Positions 11,820 through 20,935 of a stretch of 64,000 bases of DNA are shown one piece after another. The position numbers and the translations under genes are program-made. The stretch covers positions 434,001 through 498,000 of the forward strand of contig NZ_CP045309.1 in assembly GCF_009671205.1 (NCBI RefSeq). Reading direction: 5' to 3'. The notes beneath the pieces were generated by a model that ran no database searches, was not told the origin of the DNA, and was given only the letters and a program-made list of their open reading frames with translations. This DNA is from Micromonospora terminaliae (GTDB lineage: Bacteria; Actinomycetota; Actinomycetes; Mycobacteriales; Micromonosporaceae). The stretch's first letter is position 1, and the number at the start of each line of letters is the position of its first letter.

Positions 11820-12395
11820 ATGACGCTCTCGCTGCCCATCGACCCGCAGGCCAACGAGCTGCTGGCGCGCAGCCCGCTGGCGCTGCTCCTCGGCATGGTG
11901 CTGGACCAGCAGGTGCCCATGGAGAAGGCGTTCTCCTCCCCGTACGTGCTGGCCCAGCGGCTCGGCCACGAGCCGGACGCCCGGGAGCTGGCCGAATACT
12001 CCCCGGAGGCCCTCGTCGAGCTGTTCGCCACGCCGCCGGCCCTGCACCGGTTCCCCAAGGCCATGGCGGCCCGGGTGCAGGAGGTCTGCCGGGCCCTGGT
12101 CGAGCGCTACGACGGCGACCCGGCCCGGCTCTGGTCCGAGGCGGCCGACGGCCCGGACCTGCTGCGCCGCGTCGGCGAGCTGCCCGGCTTCGGCCGGCAG
12201 AAGGCGCAGATCTTCGTGGCCCTGCTCGGCAAGCGGTTCGGGATCACCCCGGACGGCTGGCGCGAGGCGGCCGGCGGCTACGGCGACGCGGACGCGTACC
12301 GGTCGGTGGCCGACGTGACCGATCCCGAGTCGCTGCGCCGGGTCCGGGAGTTCAAGCAGCGGATGAAGGCGGAGGCGAAGGCCGCCAAGGGCTGA
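11820..12395 (+). CDS. HhH-GPD-type DNA glycosylase-like protein
   Basis: A 191-residue protein of the HhH-GPD base-excision-repair superfamily as found in actinobacteria. It shows the alpha-helical start (LLLGMVLDQQVPMEKAF) and the helix-hairpin-helix LLRRVGELPGFGRQKAQIFVALLG at residues ~120-143. No Cys cluster for a [4Fe-4S] is present. The usual catalytic Asp of the family cannot be placed with certainty, so glycosylase activity is inferred. The ATG at 11820 gives the family-typical start; an in-frame GTG at 11784 is not supported. Confidence 0.72.
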   Translation: MTLSLPIDPQANELLARSPLALLLGMVLDQQVPMEKAFSSPYVLAQRLGHEPDARELAEYSPEALVELFATPPALHRFPKAMAARVQEVCRALVERYDGDPARLWSEAADGPDLLRRVGELPGFGRQKAQIFVALLGKRFGITPDGWREAAGGYGDADAYRSVADVTDPESLRRVREFKQRMKAEAKAAKG

Positions 12396-12457
12396 CGCAA
12401 CCGGGGTCCGCCCTGGCTCGTTGTCATGATCGTCAAGGCGGCGACGGCGGGCGGGTG

Positions 12458-13657
12458 ATGACGGACGAGCGGGGGGCGGAACTCCTGCGCGGCGGCGGGG
12501 GCAGCCACCGCGCGACCTTCCTGGAGCTCTTCCTCGACGTCGTCTTCGTCTTCGCCTTCACCCGGGTCTCGCAGCGCCTGATCGACGACGTGGCGGCGGG
12601 CGGCGGACGCCTCCCGCTGGAGCTGACGCAGACCCTCGTGCTGCTGCTCGCGCTCTGGATGGTCTGGTCGCTGACCGCCTGGGCCACCAGCCACTACGAC
12701 CCCGAGCAGCCGCCCATCCAGGCGGTGATGGTCGGATCCATGTTCGGCAGCCTCGTGATGGCCGTCTCGGTGCCGGCCGCGTACGGCCCGCACGGGTTGA
12801 GCTTCGCCGCCGGGTACGTCGCCATCCAGGTCGGCCGTTCGCTCTACCTGACCGTGGCGCTGCGCCGGCACTTCCAGCGGCACCTCTCCAGCCGGATCCT
12901 GATCTGGTCGGCCGTCTCGGCCGTGCTGTGGATCGGCGGTGGCCTGGTCGGGGAGGACGGCCGGCTGCTCTGCTGGGCGCTGGCCCTGCTGATCGACTAC
13001 GCGGGGGTGGTCGTCGGCTGGCCGGTGCCCCGGCTGGGCCGGGCGACGGCCACGGCCTGGACGGTGACCGGCGAGCACCTGGCCGAGCGGTACCAGCAGT
13101 TCACCATCATCGCCCTCGGCGAGATGATCTTCGTGGCCGGCGTCGGGTTCAGCGGCAGCGACTTCACGCTGCTGCGCTGGATCGCCCTCCTGGACGCCTT
13201 CGCCACCACCGTGCTGCTCTGGCGGATCTACTTCCACCGGGCCGGTTCGGTGCTGGTCGAGGCGGTGGCCCAGGCCCGGCAGCCGGCCCGGCTCGGCCAG
13301 TCGGCCACCTGGACCCACCTCACGATGATCGCCGGCATCGTCACCACGGCGGTCGGCTACGAGGTGGCCATCGCCGAGCCCGGGGGCCACGCCGACGTGG
13401 TGCGGGTGGCGGCCATCGTCGGGGGCCCGGCGCTCTTCGTGGTCGGCCGGGCCCGCTTCGAGTACGAGGTGTTCGGCCGGGTCTCCTGGTCCCGCGTGAT
13501 CGGCCTGCTGCTCCTGGTGCTCGGTGTGCCGCTGCTGAGCCGGCTGCCGCTGCTCGGCATCGCGGCCGGCGTCACGGCGGTGCTGACCGGGATGGCCGTC
13601 GCCGACGCGCTGCGGGCGCGGGGCCGCCCGCCGGAACACCCCGCCTCGCCCATGTGA
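12458..13657 (+). CDS. LtrA-family polytopic membrane protein (copy 1)
   Basis: A 399-residue integral membrane protein of the low-temperature-requirement A (LtrA) family. It has the diagnostic start RATFLELFLDVVFVFAFTRVSQRL, the EHLAERYQQFTIIALGEMI motif mid-protein and a long series of hydrophobic segments. The biochemical role of LtrA proteins is unknown. GTG at 12455 and ATG at 12458 are adjacent; I chose the ATG. The next gene is a paralog in tandem, 73 bases downstream, with the same motifs, so this is a local duplication. Confidence 0.85.
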   Translation: MTDERGAELLRGGGGSHRATFLELFLDVVFVFAFTRVSQRLIDDVAAGGGRLPLELTQTLVLLLALWMVWSLTAWATSHYDPEQPPIQAVMVGSMFGSLVMAVSVPAAYGPHGLSFAAGYVAIQVGRSLYLTVALRRHFQRHLSSRILIWSAVSAVLWIGGGLVGEDGRLLCWALALLIDYAGVVVGWPVPRLGRATATAWTVTGEHLAERYQQFTIIALGEMIFVAGVGFSGSDFTLLRWIALLDAFATTVLLWRIYFHRAGSVLVEAVAQARQPARLGQSATWTHLTMIAGIVTTAVGYEVAIAEPGGHADVVRVAAIVGGPALFVVGRARFEYEVFGRVSWSRVIGLLLLVLGVPLLSRLPLLGIAAGVTAVLTGMAVADALRARGRPPEHPASPM

Positions 13658-13730
13658 GTTGCCGGTCGGGCGCGCAACCGGTGCGGCGCCCCGGTCGTTG
13701 GGAGCCAGGACGGCGGACGGGGGTGGCACG

Positions 13731-14963
13731 GTGGACGAACGCGGTGCCGCGCTGCTGCGCCCGCCGGGAAGCGCCGCGCGTGCCACCTTCCTGGAACTTT
13801 TCTTCGACCTGGTCTTCGTCTTCGCCCTGACCCGGGTCTCCCAGCGGCTGATCAACAACCTGCCCGCCACCGGGTGGACGCTGGCCGCCGCGGTCGGCCG
13901 TACCGTGCTGCTGTTCCTGGTGCTGTGGCTGGTCTGGACGATCACCGTCTGGGTGACCAGCCGCTACGAGCCGGAACAGACCGTCATCCAGGCCGTCGTG
14001 GTCGGCACCATGTTCGCGAGCCTGGTGATGGGGGTGGCGCTGCCACGGGCCCTGGAGGAGCGGGCGCTGCCGTTCGCCCTCGCGTACCTGGCGGTGATGC
14101 TCGGCCGGCCGCTGGTCGTCGCGGCCGCGCTGCGGGGCCACCCACGGCGGCTGGTCCCGCTCCGGCTGGCCGTCTGGGCGGCGGCGACCGCGCCGGTCTG
14201 GCTGGCCGGGGCGCTGGGCCCGGACGACCTGCGCCTGCCGCTCTGGGCCCTCGCCCTGACCGTCGACTACGCGGCCCTGTTCACCGGGTGGCCGCTGCCC
14301 CGGCTGGGTTCCTCGCCGATCCTCGGCTGGCGGATCGCCGGCGAGCACCTGGCCGAGCGGTACCAGCAGATCTTCCTCATCGCGCTCGGCGAGTCGATCC
14401 TGGTCATCGGCGTGACGTACAGCGGCGAGAAGTTCTCCGGCGAGGGCGCGGGCGCCTTCGTGGTCGCCTTCGTCACCACCGCGCTGCTCTGGCGGATCTA
14501 CTTCCACCGGGCCGGGCACCTGCTGGGCGAGGCGCTGCGGCTGGCGCGCGTGCCGGGCCGGCTCGGCACGTCGGCCGCGGTCACCCACCTGGTCATCGTG
14601 CTCGGCGTGCTCACCGCGGCGGTCGGCTACGAGGTGGTCATCGCCGAGCCGTTCCACCGGTCCGAACCGGGCCTGCTGCTCTTCGTGGTCGGCGGGCCGC
14701 TGCTCTTCCTGGCCGGCCGGGCGCGCTTCGAGTACGAGATCTTCGGCCGGGTCTCGCTGCCGCGGATCCTCGGCGTGGCCGTGCTGCTCCTGCTCGTCCC
14801 GCTGCTGGCGCGCATCCCCGCCGTGCGGGCCCTGACCCTGGTGGCCGCCGTGCTGGCCGCCGTGGCGCTGCTGGACGCGCGGCGCAGCCGCGGCCGCCCA
14901 CCGGAGATGTCGGCCTCCCCGCTCGGGCGGAAGGGGCCGGAACGCAGCGGCCCGGAGGCCTGA
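13731..14963 (+). CDS. LtrA-family polytopic membrane protein (copy 2)
   Basis: A 410-residue paralog of the preceding protein. It has the same order of motifs: RATFLELFFDLVFVFALTRV, SRYEPEQTVIQAVVVGTMF, GEHLAERYQQIFLIALGESI, LLWRIYFHRAGHLLGEA, and a shared C-terminal R-GRPPE. The GTG at 13731 was chosen because VDERGAALLRP matches the N-terminus of copy 1 (TDERGAELLRG). The stop lies three bases from the stop of the antitoxin-like gene, on the opposite strand. Function unknown. Confidence 0.85.
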   Translation: MDERGAALLRPPGSAARATFLELFFDLVFVFALTRVSQRLINNLPATGWTLAAAVGRTVLLFLVLWLVWTITVWVTSRYEPEQTVIQAVVVGTMFASLVMGVALPRALEERALPFALAYLAVMLGRPLVVAAALRGHPRRLVPLRLAVWAAATAPVWLAGALGPDDLRLPLWALALTVDYAALFTGWPLPRLGSSPILGWRIAGEHLAERYQQIFLIALGESILVIGVTYSGEKFSGEGAGAFVVAFVTTALLWRIYFHRAGHLLGEALRLARVPGRLGTSAAVTHLVIVLGVLTAAVGYEVVIAEPFHRSEPGLLLFVVGGPLLFLAGRARFEYEIFGRVSLPRILGVAVLLLLVPLLARIPAVRALTLVAAVLAAVALLDARRSRGRPPEMSASPLGRKGPERSGPEA

Positions 14964-14966
14964 CGC

Positions 14967-15278
14967 TCAGGCGGCGGTGGGGCGGGACAGCGCGGCCAGG
15001 GCACGGCGCACGTCGGCCAGGGAGACCGTGGCCGAGTCGTCGAGGTCGGCCAGGCCGGCCTCGATCCACTGGCGCATGAGCGTGGTCACCCCAATGCCGC
15101 GCGTCTCGGCGGCCGCCCGGACCCGCTCGTACGTCTCGAGCGGGAGGCGCACCGAGCGGCTGACCATCGGCACGTCGGTGTCGGGGGTGGGCAGATCCGC
15201 GGGCTGGGTCTCGTCGATCAGGTCGGCGAGCGCGTCGCCGCCGTCGTGGAACCGCTTCGTCGCCTCGTTACGGTGCAT
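14967..15278 (-). CDS. BrnA-like ribbon-helix-helix antitoxin
   Basis: A 103-residue protein with a ribbon-helix-helix segment at ~40-70 (SRSVRLPLETYERVRAAAETRG) preceded by an acidic N-terminal part, and a short acidic-then-basic tail. It is read after, and overlaps by 11 nt, the BrnT-like gene, the usual toxin-first order of brnTA modules. It would neutralise the toxin and autoregulate the operon by binding DNA. It is longer than classical BrnA and the order of domains differs (RHH central rather than C-terminal), so the BrnA label is by context and fold type. Confidence 0.6.
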   Translation of the reverse strand: MHRNEATKRFHDGGDALADLIDETQPADLPTPDTDVPMVSRSVRLPLETYERVRAAAETRGIGVTTLMRQWIEAGLADLDDSATVSLADVRRALAALSRPTAA

Positions 15279-15579
15279 CGTGACCGCCTCCTCGTCGGCG
15301 TGACCTCCGCACCGCGTCGTCGTAGCGCTTGGCCTCGACGTCGCTCAGTTCGCGGGCGGAGAGGATGTCCCAGTCGTTGTCGGTGCCGTCGGCCTCGGCC
15401 AGCAGCACCGCGATGCGCCGCCCACGGTGGTCGGTCGCGTAGACCACCATGACGTCGTCCCCGAGGTGCCGGATGACCCGCCGTGTGCTGTGCAGGGCCT
15501 CCCAGACTTCCCCGGGCGTGACGTCGTAGACCCGCAGGTTGGCCAACGCCTCGTCGGAGAAGCTGAACCGGTTGCCCAC
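15268..15579 (-). CDS. BrnT-like toxin (RelE-fold, type II TA)
   Basis: A 103-residue protein resembling BrnT ribonuclease toxins: an N-terminal FSFSDEALANLRVYDVTPGEV (compare the family's AxxNxxKHGVSFEEA), a central beta-sheet with VMVVYATDHRGRRIAVLL, and the C-terminal WDILSARELSDVEAKRYDDA, which matches the family's IISAR..xxRERRxYE ending. Predicted to cleave RNA and be held inactive by the next gene. The GTG at 15579 was chosen since residues before it (a longer frame starts at 15606) have no family match. Overlap of 11 nt with the antitoxin gene. Activity is unproven. Confidence 0.62.
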   Translation of the reverse strand: MGNRFSFSDEALANLRVYDVTPGEVWEALHSTRRVIRHLGDDVMVVYATDHRGRRIAVLLAEADGTDNDWDILSARELSDVEAKRYDDAVRRSRRRGGGHDAP

Positions 15580-15686
15580 GCGGCGAGCGTACCACGGGCG
15601 TAACACGCGACGGCCTCGTCACGATTTTCTCCGATCAGCCGTCGGGGGTGACAGGATGAGTCGTAATCCCCTCGAGGAGGTCCGTG

Positions 15687-16043
15687 GTGAAGCGTCAGGC
15701 GTATCAGCCGATCCTGATCACCGACGCCTCGCGCAGCCAGGACGACCAGCTCACCAGCCGGCAGAAGCGCTACGTGCTGATGATGGGAATCCGGGTCGTG
15801 TGCCTGGTGATCGGTGCGGTCCTGATGGGCGTGCATGCACCGCTGCTCTGGCTCTGGCTGCCGCTCTGCGGTCTCGGGATGGTGCTCATCCCGTGGCTGG
15901 CCGTGCTGCTGGCCAACGACCGCCCGCCCAAGGAGGAGCACCGGCTGGCCGGGAAGTTCCAGCCCCGCCACCGCGACGAGACCCCGCCCATGGCGCTGTC
16001 CGCCGAGGAGCGCCCCCACAAGGTCATCGACGCCGAACCCTGA
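15687..16043 (+). CDS. DUF3099 membrane protein
   Basis: A 118-residue actinobacterial protein of the DUF3099 family: a polar N-terminus containing ITDASRSQDDQL, two hydrophobic segments (~residues 32-52 and 54-76), and a charged cytoplasmic-type tail with PPMALSAEERPHKV. No function is known. GTG codons at 15684 and 15687 are both possible; 15687 sits better (6 bases) after GAGGAGG. It is divergent from the BrnT-like gene and convergent with psuK. Confidence 0.78.
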   Translation: MKRQAYQPILITDASRSQDDQLTSRQKRYVLMMGIRVVCLVIGAVLMGVHAPLLWLWLPLCGLGMVLIPWLAVLLANDRPPKEEHRLAGKFQPRHRDETPPMALSAEERPHKVIDAEP

Positions 16044-16061
16044 CCCGGTCCACCCTCCGCC

Positions 16062-16133
16062 GCGATCTTGCACGTCGCGCCCGGGTAGAACCGCCCAGAT
16101 CGGACGTGCTCGGGGCCGCCAGTGCAAGATCGC
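16062..16133. repeat. Intergenic palindromic element A
   Basis: Perfect 12-bp inverted arms (GCGATCTTGCAC at 16062-16073 and its complement at 16122-16133) enclose 48 bases in the gap between the convergent DUF3099 and psuK genes. It could act as a terminator, but the long loop suggests a dispersed palindromic element. Its arm core GATCTTG is also present in the arms of element C at 41846. Confidence 0.6.
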
Positions 16134-16145
16134 CGCGGGAGGGGG

Positions 16146-17042
16146 TCAGGGCTGGGGGCGGGCCCCTACCGTGGTCACCGCCAGGGCGCCCAGGTCGCCG
16201 GCCCGGGCCAGGGCGGTTCGGGGGTTGCCGCCTTCCAGCCAGGCCGTGAGCAGGCCGGCGGCGAAGGCGTCGCCCGCCCCGGTCACGTCCACCACGGCCA
16301 CCCCGGGCGCCGGGGCCGTCTCCACCAGCCCGGTCCGGTCCACCCAGACCGCGCCGGCCGCGCCCCGCTTCACCACCACCCGCCGGGCCACCGAGGTCAG
16401 CGCCCGCGCCTGCGCCGCCGGGTCCAGCCCGCCGGCCAGCACCGTCGCCTCGTCCGTGTTGACCAGCAGCAGGTCGACGTCGCGTACCCAGGTCAGGAAC
16501 GCCGTGCCGACCCGCCGCAGCGGCGCCGCGGAGGCCGCGTCGACGCTGGTGGTGAGCCCGCGCTCGCGGGCGGCGGCCAGCGCGCGCAGGCCCGCGCCGC
16601 GCGACCCGACGTCCAGCAGGGTGTACGCGGACAGGTGCAGGTGCCCGGCGTCGGGCGCCGCCGCGACGGCCCGGTCGACGTGCGCGGTGGTCAGCCGCAG
16701 GTTCGCCCCGCGCTGGCTGACCATGGTGCGCTCCCCGTCGTGGGTGAGCACGATGACGGTGCCGGTCGGGTAGCCCTCGTGGCGCTCCACGGCACAGGTC
16801 ACCCCGACCCGCTCCAGTTCGGCGACCCGCTCGCGCCCCGTCTCGTCGTCGCCGACCGCGGCGACCAGCGTGACGGCCGCCCCCTGGCCGGCGAGCCAGG
16901 CCGCGGTGTTGGCCGCCTGGCCGCCGCCGCTGAACCGGATCCCGGCCGCGGTGTCCGAGCCGGTGGCGAGGGGGCCGGAGAGCACCGCGAGCACGTCGGT
17001 GATCACGTCGCCGACGACGACGATGCGCGGCCCGGTGCTCAT
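16146..17042 (-). CDS. psuK: PfkB-family carbohydrate kinase, probably pseudouridine kinase
   Basis: A 298-residue ribokinase-like kinase. The N-terminal signature has [18 protein letters not shown]; the C-terminal PfkB signature [16 protein letters not shown] carries the catalytic Asp of GAGD. Alone this family is broad (sugars, nucleosides). The preceding gene, overlapping by 4 nt (ATGA), is the pseudouridine-5'-phosphate glycosidase PsuG, so the substrate is probably pseudouridine, phosphorylated at 5' before glycosidic cleavage. Substrate is by context. Confidence 0.8.
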   Translation of the reverse strand: MSTGPRIVVVGDVITDVLAVLSGPLATGSDTAAGIRFSGGGQAANTAAWLAGQGAAVTLVAAVGDDETGRERVAELERVGVTCAVERHEGYPTGTVIVLTHDGERTMVSQRGANLRLTTAHVDRAVAAAPDAGHLHLSAYTLLDVGSRGAGLRALAAARERGLTTSVDAASAAPLRRVGTAFLTWVRDVDLLLVNTDEATVLAGGLDPAAQARALTSVARRVVVKRGAAGAVWVDRTGLVETAPAPGVAVVDVTGAGDAFAAGLLTAWLEGGNPRTALARAGDLGALAVTTVGARPQP

Positions 17043-17974
17043 GCCGAGGTGGCGGTGCGGCGGGCCGCCGCGGCGACCGCGATCCGCGCCGCCAGGTCGG
17101 CGTTGCGCAGGATGATCCGCACGTTCACGGCCAGGCTCGCGCCCTCGGTGGCGGAGTGGAAGTGGGCCAGCAGGAACGGGGTCACGGCCTTGCCGGTCAC
17201 CCCGTCGCTGGCCAGCATCTCCAGGCCCGCGGCCAGGGTGCGGTCGTGCAGTGCCGGGTCGAGCTGCTCGTCCACCGGCAGCGGGTTGGCCACGATGAGC
17301 CCGCCGGAGTGCACGCCCTGCTCCCGCCGGGCGGTCAGCACGTCGGCCGCCTGCTCCGGCGACTCCACCGACCAGTCCAGGTCGAAGCCGGCGTCGGTCA
17401 GGTAGAAGCCGGGGAAGCGGCGGGTGCGGTAGCCCACCACGCCGACCCCGAGGGTCTCCAGCCGTTCCAGGGTGGCGCCCACGTCGAGGATCGACTTCAC
17501 GCCGGCGCAGACCACGGCGATCGGGGTCCGGGCCAGGGTGACCAGGTCGGCCGACTCGTCGAAGGTCTGTGCCGCCTCCCGGTGCACTCCGCCGAGCCCG
17601 CCGGTGGCGAAGACGCCGATCCCCGCCGCCGCGGCCACCGCGCTGGTCGCCGCGACGGTGGTGGCGCCGTCGGCGCCGGTCGCCGCCGCCACGGCGAGAT
17701 CGCGGACGGAGAGCTTGCTCACCCCGTCGACGGTGGCGAGGCGGGTGAGCTGGGCGTCGTCCAGCCCCACGATCAGCTCACCGGCGACCATGCCGATGGT
17801 GGCCGGGACGGCCCCCGCGTCCCGGACCGCCTGCTCGATCTGCCGCGCGACGCGAAGATTGTCCGGCCGGGGCAGGCCGTGCGAGACGATGGTGCTCTCC
17901 AGGGCGACGACCGGACGCCCGTCGCGCAGGGCGTCGGCCACCTCGGTGCCGAGACTGATGTGAAAGTTGGTCAC
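17039..17974 (-). CDS. psuG: Pseudouridine-5'-phosphate glycosidase
   Basis: Splits pseudouridine 5'-phosphate to uracil and ribose 5-phosphate by opening the C-C bond. The 311-residue protein has the family's start [17 protein letters not shown], the Mn-binding/active-site region with [16 protein letters not shown], the catalytic Lys in [10 protein letters not shown], and [12 protein letters not shown]. The GTG at 17974 aligns with the family start; the longer frame to 18109 runs into the divergent promoter. It forms an operon with psuK for salvage of pseudouridine from RNA turnover. It is not part of the mycobacterial order, so it is probably an insertion in the core. Confidence 0.92.
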   Translation of the reverse strand: MTNFHISLGTEVADALRDGRPVVALESTIVSHGLPRPDNLRVARQIEQAVRDAGAVPATIGMVAGELIVGLDDAQLTRLATVDGVSKLSVRDLAVAAATGADGATTVAATSAVAAAAGIGVFATGGLGGVHREAAQTFDESADLVTLARTPIAVVCAGVKSILDVGATLERLETLGVGVVGYRTRRFPGFYLTDAGFDLDWSVESPEQAADVLTARREQGVHSGGLIVANPLPVDEQLDPALHDRTLAAGLEMLASDGVTGKAVTPFLLAHFHSATEGASLAVNVRIILRNADLAARIAVAAAARRTATSA

Positions 17975-18062
17975 TTCGGCTACGGTACGGGCCGCCTCCG
18001 GCGCGGGCCCAGGTGGACCGGGCCGGATCGACCTGCAAAACTGGACCGTTGGAGGTGTAGTC

Positions 18063-18281
18063 GTGAGTACAGAGGTTCTCGAGCGTCCCGAGCTGAAGGA
18101 CGCCGACACCGGCCCGGAGATGTTCCACTACGTCCGCAAGGAGAAGATCGCGGAGAGCGCCGTCATGGGCACCTTCGTGGTGGCCCTGTGCGGCGAGACG
18201 TTCCCGGTCACCAAGGCGGCCAAGCCGGGTTCCCCGGTCTGCCCCAAGTGCAAGGAGATCTACGACTCGTACGCCGAGTGA
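18063..18281 (+). CDS. DUF3039 small protein
   Basis: A 72-residue actinobacterial protein of the DUF3039 family. It has a conserved [17 protein letters not shown] block and two pairs that look like a zinc ribbon: VALCGE and [12 protein letters not shown]. Function unknown. The GTG at 18063 matches the family start ([19 protein letters not shown]). It is divergent from psuG and followed by a short hairpin before the channel gene. Confidence 0.82.
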   Translation: MSTEVLERPELKDADTGPEMFHYVRKEKIAESAVMGTFVVALCGETFPVTKAAKPGSPVCPKCKEIYDSYAE

Positions 18282-18284
18282 TCC

Positions 18285-18307
18285 CGGGCGGCCGCTCCGG
18301 CCGCCCG
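18285..18307 (+). terminator. 10-bp hairpin after DUF3039
   Basis: CGGGCGGCCG at 18285-18294 pairs exactly with 18298-18307 around a 3-nt loop, starting 4 bases after the DUF3039 stop. It separates that gene from the channel gene, whose own -10-like box begins three bases later. Confidence 0.65.
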
Positions 18308-18321
18308 CGTAACCTGCGGCG

Positions 18322-18972
18322 GTGACCACCTCCACCGCCCTGCTCCTCGCCGACCTCACCGGCGTGGCCGTCTTCGCGGCCTCCGGCGCCTCCGCGGCGG
18401 TGGCCAAACGGCTCGATCTCTTCGGGGTGGTCTTCGTCGGCGTCGTCGCCGCCCTCGGCGGCGGGATCTTCCGCGACCTGGTCATCGACGAGGTGCCCCC
18501 GCTGGCCTTCGGCGACTGGCGGTACGCGGTCACCGCGGCGGTCACCGCCGCCGCCATCTTCTGGCTGCATCCCCAGTTCGCGCGGCTGCGCACCACCGTG
18601 CTGGTGCTCGACGCGGCCGGCCTCGCCCTCTTCACCGTCACCGGCACGCTCAAGGCGCTCGACGCCCACGTGCCGGCCGTCGGCGCCTGCATGATCGGCA
18701 TGCTCACGGCGATCGGCGGCGGGCTGGGGCGCGATCTGCTCACCGGCGAGATCCCGGTGGTGCTGCGCCGGGAGATCTACGCCGTGGCCGCGCTCGCCGG
18801 CTCGATCGCCGTGGCGCTGCTGTCGGCGTACGGTGCGGCGACCGCGGCGCCGCTGACCGCCGCGGCCGTCTTCGTCTTCGCGCTGCGCCTCGTGTCCCTG
18901 CGGCGGCGCTGGTCCGCCCCGGTGCCGGCGCTGCGGCCGCCCCGCACCGGCGCCCGGGGACCGCAGCTCTGA
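18322..18972 (+). CDS. TRIC-family (UPF0126) cation channel-like membrane protein
   Basis: A 216-residue integral membrane protein with two repeats of the UPF0126/TRIC unit. Each holds the Gly-rich loop: GVVAALGGGIFRDLV at ~43-57 and GMLTAIGGGLGRDLL at ~129-143. Bacterial TRIC homologs are trimeric monovalent cation channels. The GTG at 18322 has no Shine-Dalgarno but is preceded by TAACCT and six bases, so the mRNA may be leaderless. The protein ends in a short Arg/Pro-rich tail. Confidence 0.85.
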   Translation: MTTSTALLLADLTGVAVFAASGASAAVAKRLDLFGVVFVGVVAALGGGIFRDLVIDEVPPLAFGDWRYAVTAAVTAAAIFWLHPQFARLRTTVLVLDAAGLALFTVTGTLKALDAHVPAVGACMIGMLTAIGGGLGRDLLTGEIPVVLRREIYAVAALAGSIAVALLSAYGAATAAPLTAAAVFVFALRLVSLRRRWSAPVPALRPPRTGARGPQL

Positions 18973-19152
18973 GCCGCCGCACGGCGGGGTGGGCGGATGT
19001 GACCAGCGTGGCGTCGAGTGGGGCGGAACGCCCCCGCTGGTTATGCTGAGTCGGCCTTCGCGGCACCGGATGCGCGAGGGCGTTTTCATGGGCGGCGGCA
19101 CCCGTGGCCCTCGGCCGGGGTCCGCCGTCGTGCGGTCGGAGAGGAGCTACGC

Positions 19153-20886
19153 GTGGCACCGCGGTTGCCGGCGCTCGACACGTTCCCACCCCTGCGTGCC
19201 TGGCAACGCAAGGCGATGGTGGAGTACCTGCGCCGCCGCACCGAGGACTTCACGGCGGTCGCCACGCCCGGCGCCGGCAAGACCACCTTCGCCCTCCGGA
19301 TCGCCGCCGAGCTGCTGAACGACGGCACCGTCGAGGCGGTAACCGTGGTCGCCCCGACCGAGCACCTGAAGACCCAGTGGGCCGAATCCGCGGCCCGGGT
19401 CGGCATCCAGCTCGACGCCGCCTTCCGCAACGCCGACCTGCACTCGGCGGCCGACTTCCACGGCGCCGTCGTCACCTACGCCCAGGTCGGCATGGCGCCC
19501 CAGGTGCACCGGCGGCGCACCATGACCCGGCGCACCCTGGTCATCCTCGACGAGATCCACCACGCCGGCGACTCCCGCACCTGGGGCGACGGCGTCAAGG
19601 CGGCCTTCGAACCCGCGGTACGCCGGCTGATGCTCACCGGCACGCCGTTCCGCTCCGACGACAACCCGATCCCGTTCGTCAGCTACGAGCGGGGCGGGGA
19701 CGGACTGCTCCGCTCCCGCGCCGACTCGGTCTACGGCTACTCCGACGCCCTGCGCGAGGGCGTGGTCCGGCCGGTCCTCTTCCTGGCGTACTCGGGGGAG
19801 ACCCGGTGGCGCACCAACGCGGGGGAGGAGCTGGCCGCCCGGCTGGGCGAGCCGATGACGCAGGACCTCATCGCGCAGGCCTGGCGTACCGCGCTGGACC
19901 CGGCCGGCGACTGGATGCCGCAGGTGCTGCGCGCGGCCGACGCCCGGCTGACCGTGCTGCGCGACAACGGCATGCCCGACGCCGGCGGCCTGGTGATCGC
20001 CAGCGACCAGCAGGTGGCCCGCTCGTACGCCAAGCTGCTGGAGCAGGTGACCGGTGAGAAGGCCGCCGTGGTGCTCTCCGACGACCAGGGCGCCTCCGCG
20101 CGGATCGCGACGTTCGCGGCCTCCGAGCAGCGCTGGCTGGTCGCGGTGCGGATGGTGTCCGAGGGCGTCGACATCCCCCGGCTGGCCGTCGGCGTCTACG
20201 CGACCAGCGCCAGCACCCCGCTCTACTTCGCGCAGGCGATCGGCCGGTTCGTCCGGGCCCGCCGGCCCGGCGAGACGGCCTCGGTCTTCCTGCCCAGCGT
20301 GCCGCACCTGCTCGGCCTGGCCAGCGAGATGGAGGCCGAGCGGGACCACGTGCTCGGCAAGCCGAAGGACTCCGACGGCTTCGACGACGACCTGCTGGAG
20401 CGTGCCCAGCGGGACGACCAGGCCAGCGGCGAGCTGGAGAAGCGCTTCGCCGCACTCTCCGCGACCGCCGAGCTGGACCAGGTGATCTTCGACGGCGCCT
20501 CGTTCGGCACCGCCGCCCAGGCGGGCACCCCGGAGGAGGAGGAATACCTCGGCCTGCCCGGGCTGCTCACCGCCGACCAGGTCTCGATGCTGCTCACCAA
20601 GCGGCAGGCCGAGCAGCTCGCCGCGCAGCGGCGCAGGGCGGCCCAGCGGACCGCTGAGCCGGCCGCTGCGGCCCCGTCGGCGGCCCCGCCGCCAATGAGT
20701 GCGGCCCAGCGCCGGGTGGCCCTCCGGCGGCAGCTGAACGCCCTGGTGGCCGCCCGCCACCACCGCACCGGCCAGCCCCACGGCAAGATCCACGCCGAGC
20801 TGCGCCGCCTCTGCGGAGGCCCGCCGAGCGCCCAGGCAACCATCGAACAACTGGAAGAACGCATAGCGACGGTCCAGACCCTCTGA
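19153..20886 (+). CDS. SF2 DEAD/DEAH-box helicase
   Basis: A 577-residue ATP-dependent nucleic-acid helicase or translocase. Motifs in order: Q-like RAWQRKAM, Walker A TPGAGKTT (~38-45), Ia VVAPTEHL, Walker B DEIHH (a DEIH variant), III LTGTPF, V and VI region FAQAIGRFVRARRPGE. After the second RecA domain (~residue 400) comes a helical region and an Ala/Gln-rich linker, then a basic C-terminal part (AQRRVALRRQLNALVAARHHRTG). The GTG at 19153 follows GAGGAG; upstream in-frame sequence is not family-like. Related proteins are widespread in actinobacteria near sigA; the substrate is unknown. Confidence 0.83.
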   Translation: MAPRLPALDTFPPLRAWQRKAMVEYLRRRTEDFTAVATPGAGKTTFALRIAAELLNDGTVEAVTVVAPTEHLKTQWAESAARVGIQLDAAFRNADLHSAADFHGAVVTYAQVGMAPQVHRRRTMTRRTLVILDEIHHAGDSRTWGDGVKAAFEPAVRRLMLTGTPFRSDDNPIPFVSYERGGDGLLRSRADSVYGYSDALREGVVRPVLFLAYSGETRWRTNAGEELAARLGEPMTQDLIAQAWRTALDPAGDWMPQVLRAADARLTVLRDNGMPDAGGLVIASDQQVARSYAKLLEQVTGEKAAVVLSDDQGASARIATFAASEQRWLVAVRMVSEGVDIPRLAVGVYATSASTPLYFAQAIGRFVRARRPGETASVFLPSVPHLLGLASEMEAERDHVLGKPKDSDGFDDDLLERAQRDDQASGELEKRFAALSATAELDQVIFDGASFGTAAQAGTPEEEEYLGLPGLLTADQVSMLLTKRQAEQLAAQRRRAAQRTAEPAAAAPSAAPPPMSAAQRRVALRRQLNALVAARHHRTGQPHGKIHAELRRLCGGPPSAQATIEQLEERIATVQTL

Positions 20887-20935
20887 ACCACCCCACCGTC
20901 CCCCCGCCGGGCCCCCGGCCCCCTCACCCGATCCG

